A DNA stretch of 64,000 nt from positions 124,084 through 188,083 of the forward strand of contig QANZ01028774.1 in NCBI GenBank assembly GCA_003254925.1, read 5' to 3'. Positions within the stretch are counted from its first letter, which is position 1, and each line of letters starts with the position of its first letter. The notes under the pieces are model-generated. The model was not told where the DNA came from and searched no databases. It was given only the letters and a program-made list of their open reading frames with translations. The position numbers were made by a program, and so were the translations under genes. This document shows, piece after piece, positions 11,016 through 23,194 of the stretch. This DNA comes from Chamaecrista fasciculata (taxonomy: Eukaryota > Streptophyta > Magnoliopsida > Fabales > Fabaceae).

Positions 11016-12875
11016 ATGGCCAAAAAGAAGCTGCCCCACAAGCAACCCCATCAAGAAGATGATGCTCCTCACTCAATTCCTCACCCACCACCTTCACATG
11101 TGGATGATACTTCAGCCGAGTTCCAAAACCTCAAGAAGCTCAACGCTTTTCTTCTCAAGGAAACTTCGGAAAGTCGTCAGCAGATCAAGTCTCTGCATCA
11201 AGATAAGGAAGCCTTGGAGTGCGCTTTCAATCTTTCTGCTATGGAGAAGACAGACCTAGAGTTTCGGTTCTCTCAGTCCGCTGATGACATTCTCGCCTTG
11301 AATATGGAGAAGGACGTGTTCTTTGTTTTTCTGGCGACCCATGTGAGTGAAATAGGCTCTCGGTTTGAAAGGCTGATGGAAGAGAAGGATTATATCCAGT
11401 ACGCTAAGGCTGAGAAGGAGTCGGAGATTGCGTCGTTGAAAGAAGAACTCGGGAAGCTCACGGCTCGTCTTGAAAATGAGAGCTATCAGATGAGTAGGCT
11501 GAGCCGAGAGAGGGACGAGTTGAAGAATGATTTTGATGGTCTGGCTGCTGAGGCGAATCTTTTGAGAAAGAAGGTTCTTGATGCGGAGAAAAACGAGAGT
11601 ATTCTTGTATCTAGGGTCGAGAAGCTGAGGGAGCAAGGTGAGAAGTTGAGGGAGGAAAAAGATGAGAAAGAAGCAGCAATTAGTAAACTGATTACAGAAA
11701 GAGACTTCGCCGTGAAGAAGTCGACAGTGTCAGCCTCGCTGATTGAGAAGCTGAAGGGAGATATCGATGGAATTATGAGGGACAAGAACGAGGCCGAGAA
11801 ACAGACAAATCAACTACAATTGCAAATCGTTACCCTGCAATTGAAGTTGAAGGAACTCAATGAGCTTATGAATAAATCAATGGACCAAGAGTCATTGCTG
11901 CGTTCAAATCTTCTGAAGTTTGAAAAGGCTATTGCCGAAGCCGTGGAGAAGGAAAGTGATTTGGAAATGAAGATCAGAGTCTTGCGGAATGAGAAGAAAG
12001 AAAATCAAGATACCATCAAGATGTTAACAGAGAGAAGAGATAATCTTCAGGATACTCTGGGTATGGTGAGGAAAGAATTAGAGGAGAGGCAGCGCAGCCT
12101 CGAAGAGGCAATTAGAGCGAAAGATGAGATTGAGCAAGAAAAACTCAGCCGGGAGATTGATATTGTTGAGCTGCGAAGACAAGTGGATCAATTCAGGGCT
12201 GATATTGACGAGTTGAAAGAGTCATGCACAAACTTGAAAGAGGAGAATAAGAAATTGCTTTCTGAAGTTGATCGTTATAGAAATGCTGCTGAAGAAGCCG
12301 GGCTTGAGAGGGATAATCTCAGAAAGGGATTTGATGATGAGAAAGATAAAGTGAAGAAGTTGATGTTGCAGGTTTCAGGAATGGAGGATAAATTAGAAAA
12401 AACTGAAGCAGAGTTGAGGGAGATGAGGAGTGAGAGGGAGAAGCTGATTGAGAGAAACAAGATGGTGGAAAACAATGTGGACATTTTGATGAAGGAGAAA
12501 GATGATCTTCAGAAGGGTCTCGTTGAGGCTCAAAGAAACTCTGATGATTTGAGAGCTAAGGTGGAATCTTCAAACCAGGCGTTGGCTCTGTTGAAGAGTA
12601 CTGCTGCACTTGTGTGCCACTCTAAAATTGAAGATGGTGAACAGGAAGTGGTTTCAATTGAGAATGTTGATGAAGAAATTGTGCCGTATGTTGAAGAATT
12701 GGATGCAATAAAGAGCGCATTCAAGAACAAGGACAAGATGGTGGAAGACATGAAGCTTCAACTTCAGAACTCTACGGCTGAGGCACAGAAAAGGAGGAAC
12801 TTGTTGACAGTGATATCCTCTGCTACTACAATTTTGGCTGCTGCTTTTGCTGCCTACGTTGCTAGAGGCCGCTGA
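11016..12875 (+). CDS. Tail-anchored long coiled-coil protein
   Basis: This is an intronless 619-residue protein. After a short basic, proline- and histidine-rich N-terminus (MAKKKLPHKQPHQ), residues of about 35-590 are almost continuously charged heptad-like sequence rich in Glu, Lys and Leu, indicating a long coiled coil. The last roughly 25 residues hold a single hydrophobic stretch (TVISSATTILAAAFAAYVA) ending in RGR, which looks like a C-terminal membrane anchor with the bulk facing the cytosol. The first ATG in a pyrimidine-rich leader is used. Similar plant proteins carry loose labels such as prefoldin-subunit, paramyosin-like or USO1-like. I infer a membrane tether or scaffold; the sequence does not fix a function. 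It is next to and in tail-to-tail orientation with GID1. Confidence 0.9.
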   Translation: MAKKKLPHKQPHQEDDAPHSIPHPPPSHVDDTSAEFQNLKKLNAFLLKETSESRQQIKSLHQDKEALECAFNLSAMEKTDLEFRFSQSADDILALNMEKDVFFVFLATHVSEIGSRFERLMEEKDYIQYAKAEKESEIASLKEELGKLTARLENESYQMSRLSRERDELKNDFDGLAAEANLLRKKVLDAEKNESILVSRVEKLREQGEKLREEKDEKEAAISKLITERDFAVKKSTVSASLIEKLKGDIDGIMRDKNEAEKQTNQLQLQIVTLQLKLKELNELMNKSMDQESLLRSNLLKFEKAIAEAVEKESDLEMKIRVLRNEKKENQDTIKMLTERRDNLQDTLGMVRKELEERQRSLEEAIRAKDEIEQEKLSREIDIVELRRQVDQFRADIDELKESCTNLKEENKKLLSEVDRYRNAAEEAGLERDNLRKGFDDEKDKVKKLMLQVSGMEDKLEKTEAELREMRSEREKLIERNKMVENNVDILMKEKDDLQKGLVEAQRNSDDLRAKVESSNQALALLKSTAALVCHSKIEDGEQEVVSIENVDEEIVPYVEELDAIKSAFKNKDKMVEDMKLQLQNSTAEAQKRRNLLTVISSATTILAAAFAAYVARGR

Positions 12876-14388
12876 ATGGTCTTGTCTCTGATCTGGTCTA
12901 AGTTTTTTGGTAATACACATTTTGCTCTAGTGATAAGATGAACGAACATGTACTTGTTATAATGAGGTAGAGGTAGTGAAGTGAAGCTAGTCATCTTCTA
13001 CATTACCAAAATAAAAATTTTGAGCTCAGAACCTGAGGCAATGTGTTTGACTAGTTTATCAAATGAACAGTTTGCTATTCTGTGCTCAAATTGCTGTTGT
13101 TCCTCTTAATTGCTTATGCCTGCTTCTCTTCTATTCAAGGAATATTTGTCGCATAGATGTAGGCAAAAACTTAATTACATTTGGAATTAGTATTACACTT
13201 GTTTGACTAAAAAAATCATGGGTCTTTTGCGGTTGGTCAGATGTTCAAGATAGTTGGCATCATGATGAAATCTATTAGTGTATTTGATTGAATTTTTCTT
13301 AAAGAAGTTAGACTTGTTTTGCAAATGTAGAATAGGAATGTAATAGTTATACTCAGAAAATTGGGATGGCGTTTGAGTTCTGTTAATTCGACCACCATAG
13401 TTTTTCAAACAGTCAGAATTTGAGCCCGTGGGGAAGAATGGGAGAGGGTCCCTGAGCATTAGTATCAGCATCACATCTATCAATGCGAGCTTTTGCTTTT
13501 CAAAACGAACAATTATAATTTTGTCTGTCATCGATACTTTCAAACTACTCATTGCATAGGCATTTAAGAACTAAAAGTCGAGTAACCAAGTTATCCTAAA
13601 TCAACGGCTAAAAAATAACTTCCAAATTATATCTTAGATGCAAAAAATGACATATGTTGATGTACGCCTCCAGTTTGCTATTGGCAAGTTGTTGATAAAA
13701 GGACACGACGACAAAATACGAAGGTTTCTCCACAAGACTATGAGAAGATATATTTATATGTATATACACATACATATAGAAGCAACCTAATACAAGGCCT
13801 TGAAATTACACTGACGTATATTTCAATTATATTTGCAAAGACTGTCCATCGTTGAACAAGGACAACCCAATAATACAAGAAAGTAGGATTAGCTATATAC
13901 GGAAAGCCATTACACAAACACTTAAATGAAGATAGCATAGACGTATAATCATACAGGACCATAAGTATCTTAACACTTTTTCCCTATCGTGATCCAAAAT
14001 TAGCAATATATAACACTAGCCTCTAGCCAGGCGACAAGCCCCACTGATTAGCCATCAAGGTCACGCGACTCACGCCCAAGATCCTGTCTTCCTCTCCTTT
14101 TTGGCCGGAAGTCAGAATGGTTGGTTAATCATAATAACTTTAGTGGTTCCATTAAACTTGGTCATAGTTCCCGTTGTGCTAAACGCTTCACCTATCTACA
14201 TAACATCACCAAATTCCTGATGATGTGCACCAGAAAACATTGCAGCTATATGCTGGTTACATCAATCCCGGAGACATTTAACACCAGAACGGGGAGTGTA
14301 GAAACCACAATACACATTAAAAAAAAAAAAAGTTGCTTACCTACACAATCTGCTAAACTCCGTCTGTGATGTATGGCAAAAGTCTAGC
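12876..14388. other. Convergent intergenic spacer
   Basis: This spacer lies between the 3' ends of the coiled-coil gene and GID1 and should contain both 3' UTRs. A perfect mono-A run is near 14320-14331. I see no further gene, RNA or bounded mobile element. Confidence 0.6.
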
Positions 14389-16218
14389 CTATAAACAGTC
14401 AGAGCTCACAAAATTTTTTATCTCATCCATGACTGTAGAGAAATGCTCATTATTCGGCAACAAGTAAAACCCGATAGTGGCTTGCTCCAGGAAGAGCAAT
14501 TTCACATCTTGCTCAGCCTTCTTGAGGCCTTCTGCATAGGCCAATTGCCAGTCCTGAACAAGGTCTAAACCAGCTACCACAACAAGACTCTTTGGAAAGG
14601 CAATCCCTTTAACATTTCTGCCCTTAGGACCAAATGGATTACATGCTGGATGGTCTCTATCTTCCCCTTCCGGTAGAAAAGCTCTCCAATACCAGTCCCG
14701 ATCTTTAATTGTCACAAAATATTTTCCATCCAAGCGCTTCTCAGCCTCTGATCTTTCTTGCCCACCAAACAACGGGTTGAGCAATATGTTCCCCAATACT
14801 TCAATTCCAGAATCTACAGCTTTCAGTGCAACATGGTGGACAATGTTCCCACCCGAGCTATCCCCTGCCAGGTAAATGTGAACTTTCTTGTCCCTCCGAC
14901 TCTGAAGCCATGATCTTGAATTAACCCATTGAAGAGTTGTCCACCCATCATCATAAGCGCAAGGATATCTGTTCTCAGGTGCACGCCTATAATTCACCGA
15001 GACCACAACAGCATTACAAATGCCCACCAGCCGACGACAAAGGGTATCATATATAGCACTATTAGCAGATGAATGTGCAAAGCTTCCACCGTGAAAGAAG
15101 ATGATGACAGGAAGAATCTCAGAGGTTACAGGCTTCTCAAGGTCAACAATATTCACATGAGACTCTTCTCCTTCAGCAGGCCGATAAATTCGACAGAGGA
15201 GATTAGTTTCCCGGTCAACAATAACATCAAAAGAGAAAACCCCATCAACAGGGTTGGCATTGGCTGGAACTTTCCGATCAAGGAACTCTGCCAAGTGTCG
15301 GTTGAAAGTACCATCAGGTCGCCGGAGAAGATTGTAGGCCAACTTAAAATTGGAGATGAGAACCCACATATTCAGTGGCACCACCATCTGCATAAAACCA
15401 GGATAGAGGATTAGCTAAAGGGGGAAAACCAGGGATTATCGCGATTGCAAAATCAAAAGAATCGGAAATGGAAACCGCTGGAAAGGCAAATTACAAAACC
15501 TAAAAACGACAGAAATAAGCAAACAAGTGGTACAAAGGGTGGGAAGGGTACAAACCAAAAGCAGAAAATTAGGTGATAAAGACGAACCCTAAACTCGATA
15601 GATCAACAGTACAATCATAGCATCTATAATAAACAAACGACGAGAACGCTAAACACTAGATTAATCTTCAAAATAATCCGATCGAAGCCCTCCCGTATGC
15701 TAGAATAGTTACTAGGCCACCTACAACCCACTCTTCAGCTCAGTGGAAATAAAATTTCTAACTCGGCCCGATATATACGCTCATCAATTTAAATCTGAGA
15801 AGTACCCAAAAAAGAAATCGTAAAAAGCAAGAGTGATAATTTTCAAGTAATACAAAAAAAACCCGCACGAAATTAGACACTTGAAAGAAAAATAATAATC
15901 AGACGTGAAGATGAAACATAGTCCTGGCACCAAAAATCCACCGAAGAAGTCGCATAAGTCAGCGATGTGTTAGGAATCAAAATAACATAACAAAACACGG
16001 CGGCGTGAGGCGTCTCGGACCCTCACTATCAACAAAACAATTCATAGCTTCAAACCGATGAGAGAATCCACAACAATCTACAGTGCATAACAGCAAACAA
16101 GAGAGAGAGATAGAGATGAACAGCAAAAAGTAGAAAGATGATGGAAAATAGAAAGTAAGCTGATGAAAATGAAGCAAACCTTGGACTCGTTGAGGTTAAC
16201 CTCGTTACTCCCAGCCAT
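14389..16218 (-). CDS. GID1: Gibberellin receptor GID1 (B/C type)
   Basis: There are two exons, 16180-16218 (MAGSNEVNLNESK) and 14389-15387, joined in phase 0 across a 792-bp GT-AG intron. The product has 345 residues, matching the family's usual 344-345. GID1 is a soluble nuclear-cytoplasmic receptor that binds bioactive gibberellin and then recruits DELLA repressors for degradation. Visible are the N-terminal lid (LNMWVLISNFKLAYNLLRR), the HGGSFAHSS oxyanion block (112-120), GDSSG with Ser190, and Asp288. The hydrolase catalytic His is replaced by Ile318 (EQATIGFYLLPN), the hallmark of a receptor rather than an esterase. Residues 14 and 20 are Met where Arabidopsis GID1s have Thr (from memory). 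The extreme N-terminus and intron position fit GID1; sequence such as VFSFDVIVDRETNLL suggests the B/C group, closest to GID1C. Confidence 0.96.
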
Positions 16219-16484
16219 GGGAAGAAGACAGAGAAACAAGAGATCGTAGAAGGAGGTGAAGATAAATCAAAGTCGCAAGGTGGGTCGAGTTATTGGAAAA
16301 GGAGAGAAGCCCATCCGAAATCGAAAATTGGAAGCGTTGGAGAAAGGAAGGAAGATCGCAAGAGGTTGAAGAGGCAATGGGTTTTGAAAAGGAGAAACCC
16401 TAATAAGTTGGAGATCAACCAATAAGCAGAACGAGTGTCAGAGATCAGATTGAGAGGCACCGAAACAGGGGAAAGAGTAAGAAA

Positions 16485-16492
16485 CAACGAGA

Positions 16493-16524
<32 letters not shown>

Positions 16525-16549
16525 TGGGTAATGTATTTCATTTCATTGA

Positions 16550-16592
<43 letters not shown>
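16485..16592. repeat. GA/CT microsatellite cluster upstream of GID1
   Basis: Two blocks of (ga)n, about 16490-16523 and 16552-16591, lie 270-375 bp upstream of the GID1 start codon. On the gene strand they read (CT)n. CT-rich tracts like this are common in plant 5' leaders and core promoters, so this may be part of the GID1 promoter or 5' UTR. Confidence 0.9.
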
Positions 16593-16594
<2 letters not shown>

Positions 16595-17601
16595 GGGACA
16601 AGTGAAGGATAAGGAGGAGTGCGCACTGTAGAAAATGCGTGGAGACAAATGCTAAAGTGCAACATGAGTGAGGGAGGGCCACCCAGTGAGACGACAAAGC
16701 GAGAGGCAGAATGAGAACTGTTGCGTGGGACCCACCTACTACGCCCCCAGACGAATTTCTCTCTTTTCCATTTTCGATTATTTATTTCTTTATTTTTATT
16801 CTTTCTTTCATTATGATTTTTTATTTTCCCAAAAACAAAACGGAAGATCAAAACGGAGCAGACAGAAAAGCTTCCGCGCGTGCGGCTCTTCGCACCACAC
16901 CTCACGACAAAGTGACAAACGGTTCCCGTTAGGATTTCCACTTCCTCTAAAAAAATAAAATTCATTTAATAATTTTTACTCTTTGAAAAAAATGATAAAA
17001 GTATTTTTTATATCCATTTTTAATTTAATTTCTAACTTTTTTTACAAGTCTCTTTTCTTGAATATTCTCGTGTTATGAAAATTGAGAAATTCTAAATAAA
17101 AAAGAAAAAAGAGGAGGAAGAGGGAGGGAATAGGGGTTATTGATTGTCTAAAACGGGGTAGTGGACTTTTGGAGAAAAGAGAAAAAGAAGGAAATGTAAT
17201 GTACAATACAAGTAAGTAATATAAAGGGAAGTCACAATCGGTGAAGTTCACAATCAAAGGGCTACTTTTGGGGGCCTCACTATTATTATTGCAGCCCACA
17301 TCCGGATTTGGAAGCATTAGCCTGAGGTTAACAACTAGGAACAGTTTTTGGATTTTTCTGCATTCTCCTCAATTTCCTTCCTTACCCTCTCTTCTCTCTT
17401 TTCTTTTTCTTCCCTCATTTTTCCCATACCAACATTCATTCATCTATTCATTCATTGCCCAACCATCCATCTTCACCTTCCTACCAAATCCAATACACCC
17501 CACTTTTTTCAATATTACATTCTTATTTTACATATATCTCTTTTTCTTATTAATGCTATGCAATTTCTCTTCTTTTTTTCATAACAACAAATTTAAGTGA
17601 G
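16593..17601. other. GID1 upstream region, no gene
   Basis: The region holds pyrimidine- and purine-rich tracts that give long but low-complexity ORFs on both strands. I regard none as coding. It probably includes the distal GID1 promoter. Confidence 0.55.
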
Positions 17602-17787
17602 AATCAAGATTGGTTGGTTTAGTAGTCAGCTCACTAGATTGCTTAAGCAAGTGTCAGAGGTTTCAATCTCGCCTTGTGTATATAACAACCAATTGGCTGG
17701 CGGGAGACCCTTAAATAAAACTCAGATTCGCAGAAAATTAGTCTTTGACCTATCGAATTGAGAAATAACTTGAGCAACAAAAAAAAA
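17602..17787 (+). mobile_element. tRNA-derived SINE
   Basis: A tRNA-like head contains an A-box-like segment (tagtagtcagctcactag, near 17620) and a B-box-like segment (ggtttcaatctcgc, 17659-17672), the split promoter for RNA polymerase III. The 3' end is an A-rich tail (acaaaaaaaaa). The element is flanked by a near-perfect direct repeat, ttaagtgag at 17593-17601 and ttaagtgaa at 17788-17796, the target duplication of LINE-type priming. At about 186 bp it has plant SINE size. It is non-coding. Confidence 0.82.
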
Positions 17788-18049
17788 TTAAGTGAAAGGA
17801 TGGTATCCCAATCTAGGGTCAGAATAAGTTTCCGGACTCAAAAAAAACACTTATAAAGGTACTTATAAATAATCTATCAAATGAATCATTACCAGAAATC
17901 GTACTCAAAATCTTTTTTTCTCTTCCAAAGATTTGTATAAATTCTTAAGTCAATTTTAGAAATTATAAACATAATTCTCTTGTACTTGATTGATTATGTA
18001 CAAAAATTGATGAATTTAGAAAAGTTTCAAAATATCTACAAGATTTTTA

Positions 18050-18993
18050 GGGTAAATTATACATAAGGTCCCTGTGGTTTGACCCATTTATAAAAAAGGG
18101 TCTCTGTGATTTAAGAAGTGGCAAATAAGGGCTTGTGGTTTGCTCTATTAACAAGAAAAGGTCTTGGGTTATATTTCTGTCGAAAATTTGATAGAAATTT
18201 TGGCTAAAATACTATTTTAAGACCATAACTATTAATTTTTATGCGTTTGACTCCCTATTTGTATGAGATAATAACTTTGACACAAAAAAATAAAAGTTTC
18301 ATAGTAATAGTTAAGGTTTTAAAATAATATTTTAGGGTATGTTTGGATGGGGTGTCAAGGGGGGAATGGAGAGGACAGGAAGGGACAAAAGGTATAAAAA
18401 TTATGTTTGGCAGTTTTTTTAGGGGGGAGTGGAGTGGATAAGGAGGGACATTTGGCACCCCAAAATTCAATTTTTGTTGGCACCCCAAATTGGGGTGCCA
18501 AGGAAGGAGTGAACAGTTTTATAATTTTTTAATGACAATTATATCCTTATACTAACCAAAAATAACATGTGTCCACTCCATTTCATTCCATTACTAATAA
18601 CTTCCAAACAAGATTAACAAGTGTCCATTCCTTTCCTCATTAAAAACTCCCAAACAACATATCTACTTAGTCCATTAATATCCTCTCCTCTCCACCCTAT
18701 TAGTGTCCATTAATGTCCTCTCCTCTCCATCTTCACTAAAACTCACAAACATAGCCTTAGATCAGATTTTCATCAAATTTCATACAAATAAGGAGTCAAA
18801 CGCATAAAAATAATAGTCAGAGTCTTAAAACAGTATTTTAGCTAAAATTTTCATCAAATTCTGGATGGAAATATACCTCAGGACCCTTTTTGTTAACGGA
18901 GTAAACCACAGACCCTTATTTGCTACTTTTTAAACCATATAGACCCTTTCTGTAAATTAGCCAAACCATAAGGACCTTTTGTATAATTTACCC
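18050..18993. mobile_element. Long inverted-repeat MULE-like element with nested insert
   Basis: The left arm starting gggtaaattatacataaggt and the right arm ending ataatttaccc are diverged inverted repeats of about 200-250 bp, including the shared block tttatgcgtttgactcc. The flanks agattttta and aaatgttta agree at 7 of 9 bases. No transposase is visible. A separate element (18336-18756) has inserted into the middle. Confidence 0.75.
18336..18756. mobile_element. Nested MITE within the inverted-repeat element
   Basis: The ends ggtatgtttgg and ccaaaca-like caaacatagcc are short inverted repeats, and the flanking bases ttag repeat on both sides (18332-18335 and 18757-18760). The sequence outside resumes the interrupted arm of the host element. 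The terminal TGTTTGG motif is typical of several plant hAT or Harbinger-type MITEs; the class is not certain. Confidence 0.6.
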
Positions 18994-21900
18994 AAATGTT
19001 TATTTTATACTGAATATCTATTTTTATTAAGGTTTTCAATAAATATAAATTTTAAAGTTTTTTTTGTCACTATTAATTATAATTATAACTAAATTTAATT
19101 TTTAGTCAATATAAATTATAAAAATAGTTATAAATTATATTAAAAAATTAAAGTAAAAATTATTTTTTGATAAAAAAATATTCAGATATTTTTTATCACT
19201 TTTAAGAAAATTTAATTATGATTTACATGATAACCAAACACTATAACTGTGTATCTTTTATGCATATAATAATAAAAGTAAATTAATCACATTTTTTTAG
19301 ATCAAATAACAAAGTATTTAAATTAAATTGAGATATATATATAGGTTAGTCTAAGATGCAAAGTTTAATTCTTTATGTAGGATGCAAATGCTGATGTGGC
19401 ATAATTATAGTCATTGATATAATTTAATGCTGAAAAAAAAAGATAACCAATCACAACTGTGTATGGAGTCGCACCACTACTTACATACAACTAACTCTTC
19501 CACGTGTCATTATTTTATTGGCTCATGACCCATTGCATCCCATGTGAAGAATTAAACTTTGCATTATAGACTTGCCCTATATATATAATTATATATTAGA
19601 ATAAATATATAATATCTTTTAAACCTTTACATCTCTGTCAACTGCACCCTCCCTTACAAGTCGCCGTCACTTCAAATTCTTGTAGTTCTATGGACAATAA
19701 TTCAACACATCATCCTCTTATTTCTTTATCTTTTTTGTCTTCTTTCTCCGATTTACTTTCTTTTTATCTCTCTCCACACGCCTATCCTTATCCCTCAATT
19801 CCTAAAGGATACAAGTTGAAATTGAAAGTAACTTTGTCCATCATCAATTGTCAACTTTCTCTTCAAAGTTTATCATTCTATATTAAAAGTAAAATATTAA
19901 TATATCACCATAGCCTAACAAACGTAATACTAAGAACTAACTATCTTAAAAAACTACTTACTATCTTCAACAATAGTCCCGAATAATAAATATATGTCCA
20001 AGTTAATACTATCAACATCCTTATAACTATCATTATCAATAACAAAATTATTCATTATCTAAAGTTGTCTCCCACGAACCGTCTAAACTTAAATTGCTAT
20101 TTTATTAGTACATGTTTATGTTAATTAAGTCGTTATTAAAGCTCATACTATAATGTTATAATAAATAATTATAGGGTTGTATTTATTATTTAAAAGCTCT
20201 TCAATTAGGTCGTCAAGATTATCATCTATACACTATTATTTTTTAAGTGTCTCGTATGACTTTTTGTTTTTATGATCTATATATAATTATGATTTTTTAT
20301 CATTTTTAAACCTTTATATTCTTTTTTAGGACTAAAAAACATTTATGTTCATATTCACTTTTAAAGTTATATCATGTATATGATATCCATTATGATTGCT
20401 CAGTTCAAACCTTAATGTTGGTATTTTAGGTAATTTATTCTCTAAAGTGTTTTATTTAAAATAAGTACTCCGTTTCTTTTTTTTTTAAAAAAAATTGACA
20501 AATAAACTGAGTCAATAATATTTTGTTAAATGGTAGAAAGTAAATTTGGTACACGAACTATTTCAATTAGATTAAAGTATATATATTATGGAAATTGTAC
20601 AGTTAATATATAATTATATCGTTATAATAATTATCAATGCAAATTAATTATTTAGTCTTATAAAGTTGATCACTTTATCAGTATCTTAATTTAGTATGAA
20701 AAAGGAAAAAAAATATTTATTAAATAAGATATGTAATTATAATCCGACAACGTAGCTCTTATATGGTGCTAATTTTTTGTTTGCACTCCACTTAACACCA
20801 AGTGTTAAAAATCAAAGATAAAGTACTTATTTAGTTTGTGATTAATTGTCTCAACTTTTATGGATAGTCAAATATACATAATTAGTAGATTTTGTGTACT
20901 AAGGAATTAAGTAAGGATCTATTTGGATACTAAGAGGGTACGAGGAAGAAGGGAGAGAAAGAGAGGGAAGATTAATCTTTCGTAACTATCTCATTTATTT
21001 GGAGGAATAGCTTATCCTTTCAATGAAGGAGAAGGATGAATGATTAAAAGTTAATCCATAGTTTTATTTTCCTCAAATCTCTAAGTTTATAAACAAAGGG
21101 AAGATATCTCAAATCTCTCTCTCGTTTTCCTCTCCTCTCTTTCTTAATCCCCAATTCAAACATATTCTAAAAATTAAGACAATAACTCGATTAAAAATAA
21201 TAATAAAATGTAAGATTTATTCATAAAGTTGAAAAACGCACATATAGGAGAAAAGATCCTTAGCATGTATGATTCATCTTCATCCCTTTAGTTGCTTATT
21301 CCAAAATCAAAGAATACATAGATATGAAAAGAAAAGGAACGCAAAAACATATTTTTAGTACTTAAGTTTTATAACAGTTGTCAATTTCATCCTTCACTTT
21401 TTTTGTGATCAATTTCGTCCTTAATATTTCATATGTTAATTAATTGTATTCTTTGACTATTTTTGTTCACTAAATAAATTATAGACTTCATCTTATTTTT
21501 CGGTATGAGTTAATATTTGAGTTATTTTTTCCAGTCTATTTTATATTACATGTTATTAGTCATATAAATTTTGTCGTTAATATTTAACTAAAGTAAAAAT
21601 AAATGATAAATTTAACTAAAATATAAAAAATTAGAGACAAATTTAATTATAAAAAATTAATAATGAAATTGACAATGGGTGAAATTAAAGGTTGCTTTTG
21701 AAAAAAAAAAAAAGACCGGATGACAATTGTACGGGTCAGTTCGTTTCCGTTTTTTTTAAAATCTGTTTTGATTATAATCATGTTTTGATTATAATCAAAT
21801 TTGATTATTTTTGTAGTGGTGTTTGGATGATTGTTGATTATTTGTGTGAAATTATTAAAATGGGTATGTAATGATTGTGGTAGGTGGATAAAAAGTAAGG

Positions 21901-22000
21901 AAATTGATAAATTGTATAGGGGTATAAATGGAAGAAAAAGTTAGAAAAAGTAAGGTGTGATTTGATTATAATAAAAGTGTGTTTGGATGTGATTGTTGTT
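18994..22000. other. AT-rich intergenic DNA up to the assembly gap
   Basis: There is no supported gene. A MITE (19347-19572) is listed separately. A possible degraded inverted-repeat element spans about 21360-21690 (tgtcaatttcatcc against gaaattgaca). The final 260 bases before the gap contain gtgtttggatg twice, possibly another MITE edge running into the unknown sequence. Confidence 0.5.
19347..19572. mobile_element. MITE, copy B of the 511-752 family
   Basis: The terminal inverted repeats read agtctaagatgcaaagttta on the left and attaaactttgcattataga-ct on the right. The body matches copy A in reverse orientation, including cttccacgtgtcattatttt. The flanks are TA-rich (tatatata on both sides), so the exact target duplication cannot be read. 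Confidence 0.75.
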
Positions 22001-22492
22001 NNNNNNNNNNNNNNNNNNNNNNNNNNNNNNNNNNNNNNNNNNNNNNNNNNNNNNNNNNNNNNNNNNNNNNNNNNNNNNNNNNNNNNNNNNNNNNNNNNNN
22101 NNNNNNNNNNNNNNNNNNNNNNNNNNNNNNNNNNNNNNNNNNNNNNNNNNNNNNNNNNNNNNNNNNNNNNNNNNNNNNNNNNNNNNNNNNNNNNNNNNNN
22201 NNNNNNNNNNNNNNNNNNNNNNNNNNNNNNNNNNNNNNNNNNNNNNNNNNNNNNNNNNNNNNNNNNNNNNNNNNNNNNNNNNNNNNNNNNNNNNNNNNNN
22301 NNNNNNNNNNNNNNNNNNNNNNNNNNNNNNNNNNNNNNNNNNNNNNNNNNNNNNNNNNNNNNNNNNNNNNNNNNNNNNNNNNNNNNNNNNNNNNNNNNNN
22401 NNNNNNNNNNNNNNNNNNNNNNNNNNNNNNNNNNNNNNNNNNNNNNNNNNNNNNNNNNNNNNNNNNNNNNNNNNNNNNNNNNNNNNNNNNNN
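22001..22492. other. Assembly gap of 492 N
   Basis: This is a run of N. Open reading frames crossing it are artefacts. Confidence 1.
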
Positions 22493-23085
22493 ATGTAGAG
22501 AAAGAAAATATAAAGGATCCAATTCCTATGTTTTAGACTTATTATCATCACATTTATACTTTTAATTGTTAGTTTTCTCTTAATTTGTTAATTTTCATTT
22601 ATTATTTTTATAAACAATTGTTAGATGAAGTATTTGCGATCTTATTATTGTTAATATAAATGAAAAATATCAATTTTTTTTTGTTCGGTAATACAAATGG
22701 GTTGAAATTTGAAAACCCAAAAGAAAAAAAAAGGACTAAATACAAACACCTAAAACTCACGGCTACACAAATGATAATCCCTCATTAATCTATTATGAAT
22801 AAGCAAACCCAAAAGGAAGAAAACATAATACTACATATGACGAAAATGATAACAATAACGAACATGTGTAACTTTTCCTATTAAGGAAAGTATGGGCCAA
22901 GCTTATGTCATGTTTTGGAATATTGCACCAACTCAATTTAGTTGTAGAATGTGCACTAATACGCATTATTTGCTGGACGTTGGGCCTACATTCAATACTA
23001 GGCTCGTTACGTTTGAATTAATTAAACTTAAAGTCTAATTGAAAAATATAATTTGGCTGAAATTTTGGTTGAAACGAAAAAGCAA

Positions 23086-23146
23086 TTTCCCGCGAATTTG
23101 TGGCAAAAGTCTAATTGAAAAGATCAAAAGACCAGAGTTTCCCGCG
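23086..23146 (+). promoter_or_regulatory. Two E2F-type sites in the H2A.X promoter
   Basis: TTTCCCGCG occurs at 23086-23094 and 23138-23146, matching the E2F/DP consensus TTTCCCGC. These sites drive S-phase transcription of replication genes and of plant H2A.X. They lie about 195-255 bp upstream of the start codon and 75-135 bp upstream of the TATA box. Confidence 0.85.
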
Positions 23147-23194
23147 AATGTTAAAGTGGATGCCACGATGGCAATCCGTGTGTTGAGAAATCGA

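Noticed and set aside
11256-11785. Minus-strand ORFs of 99-126 residues
   Set aside because: They are antisense shadows of the coiled-coil gene, with low-complexity Ser/Leu/Phe content.
16290-16965. Minus-strand ORFs with SLSLSLSL runs
   Set aside because: They are translated (CT)n microsatellite upstream of GID1, not a protein.
21838-22565. Long ORFs on both strands across 22001-22492
   Set aside because: They consist of N translated as X; the gap holds no readable sequence.
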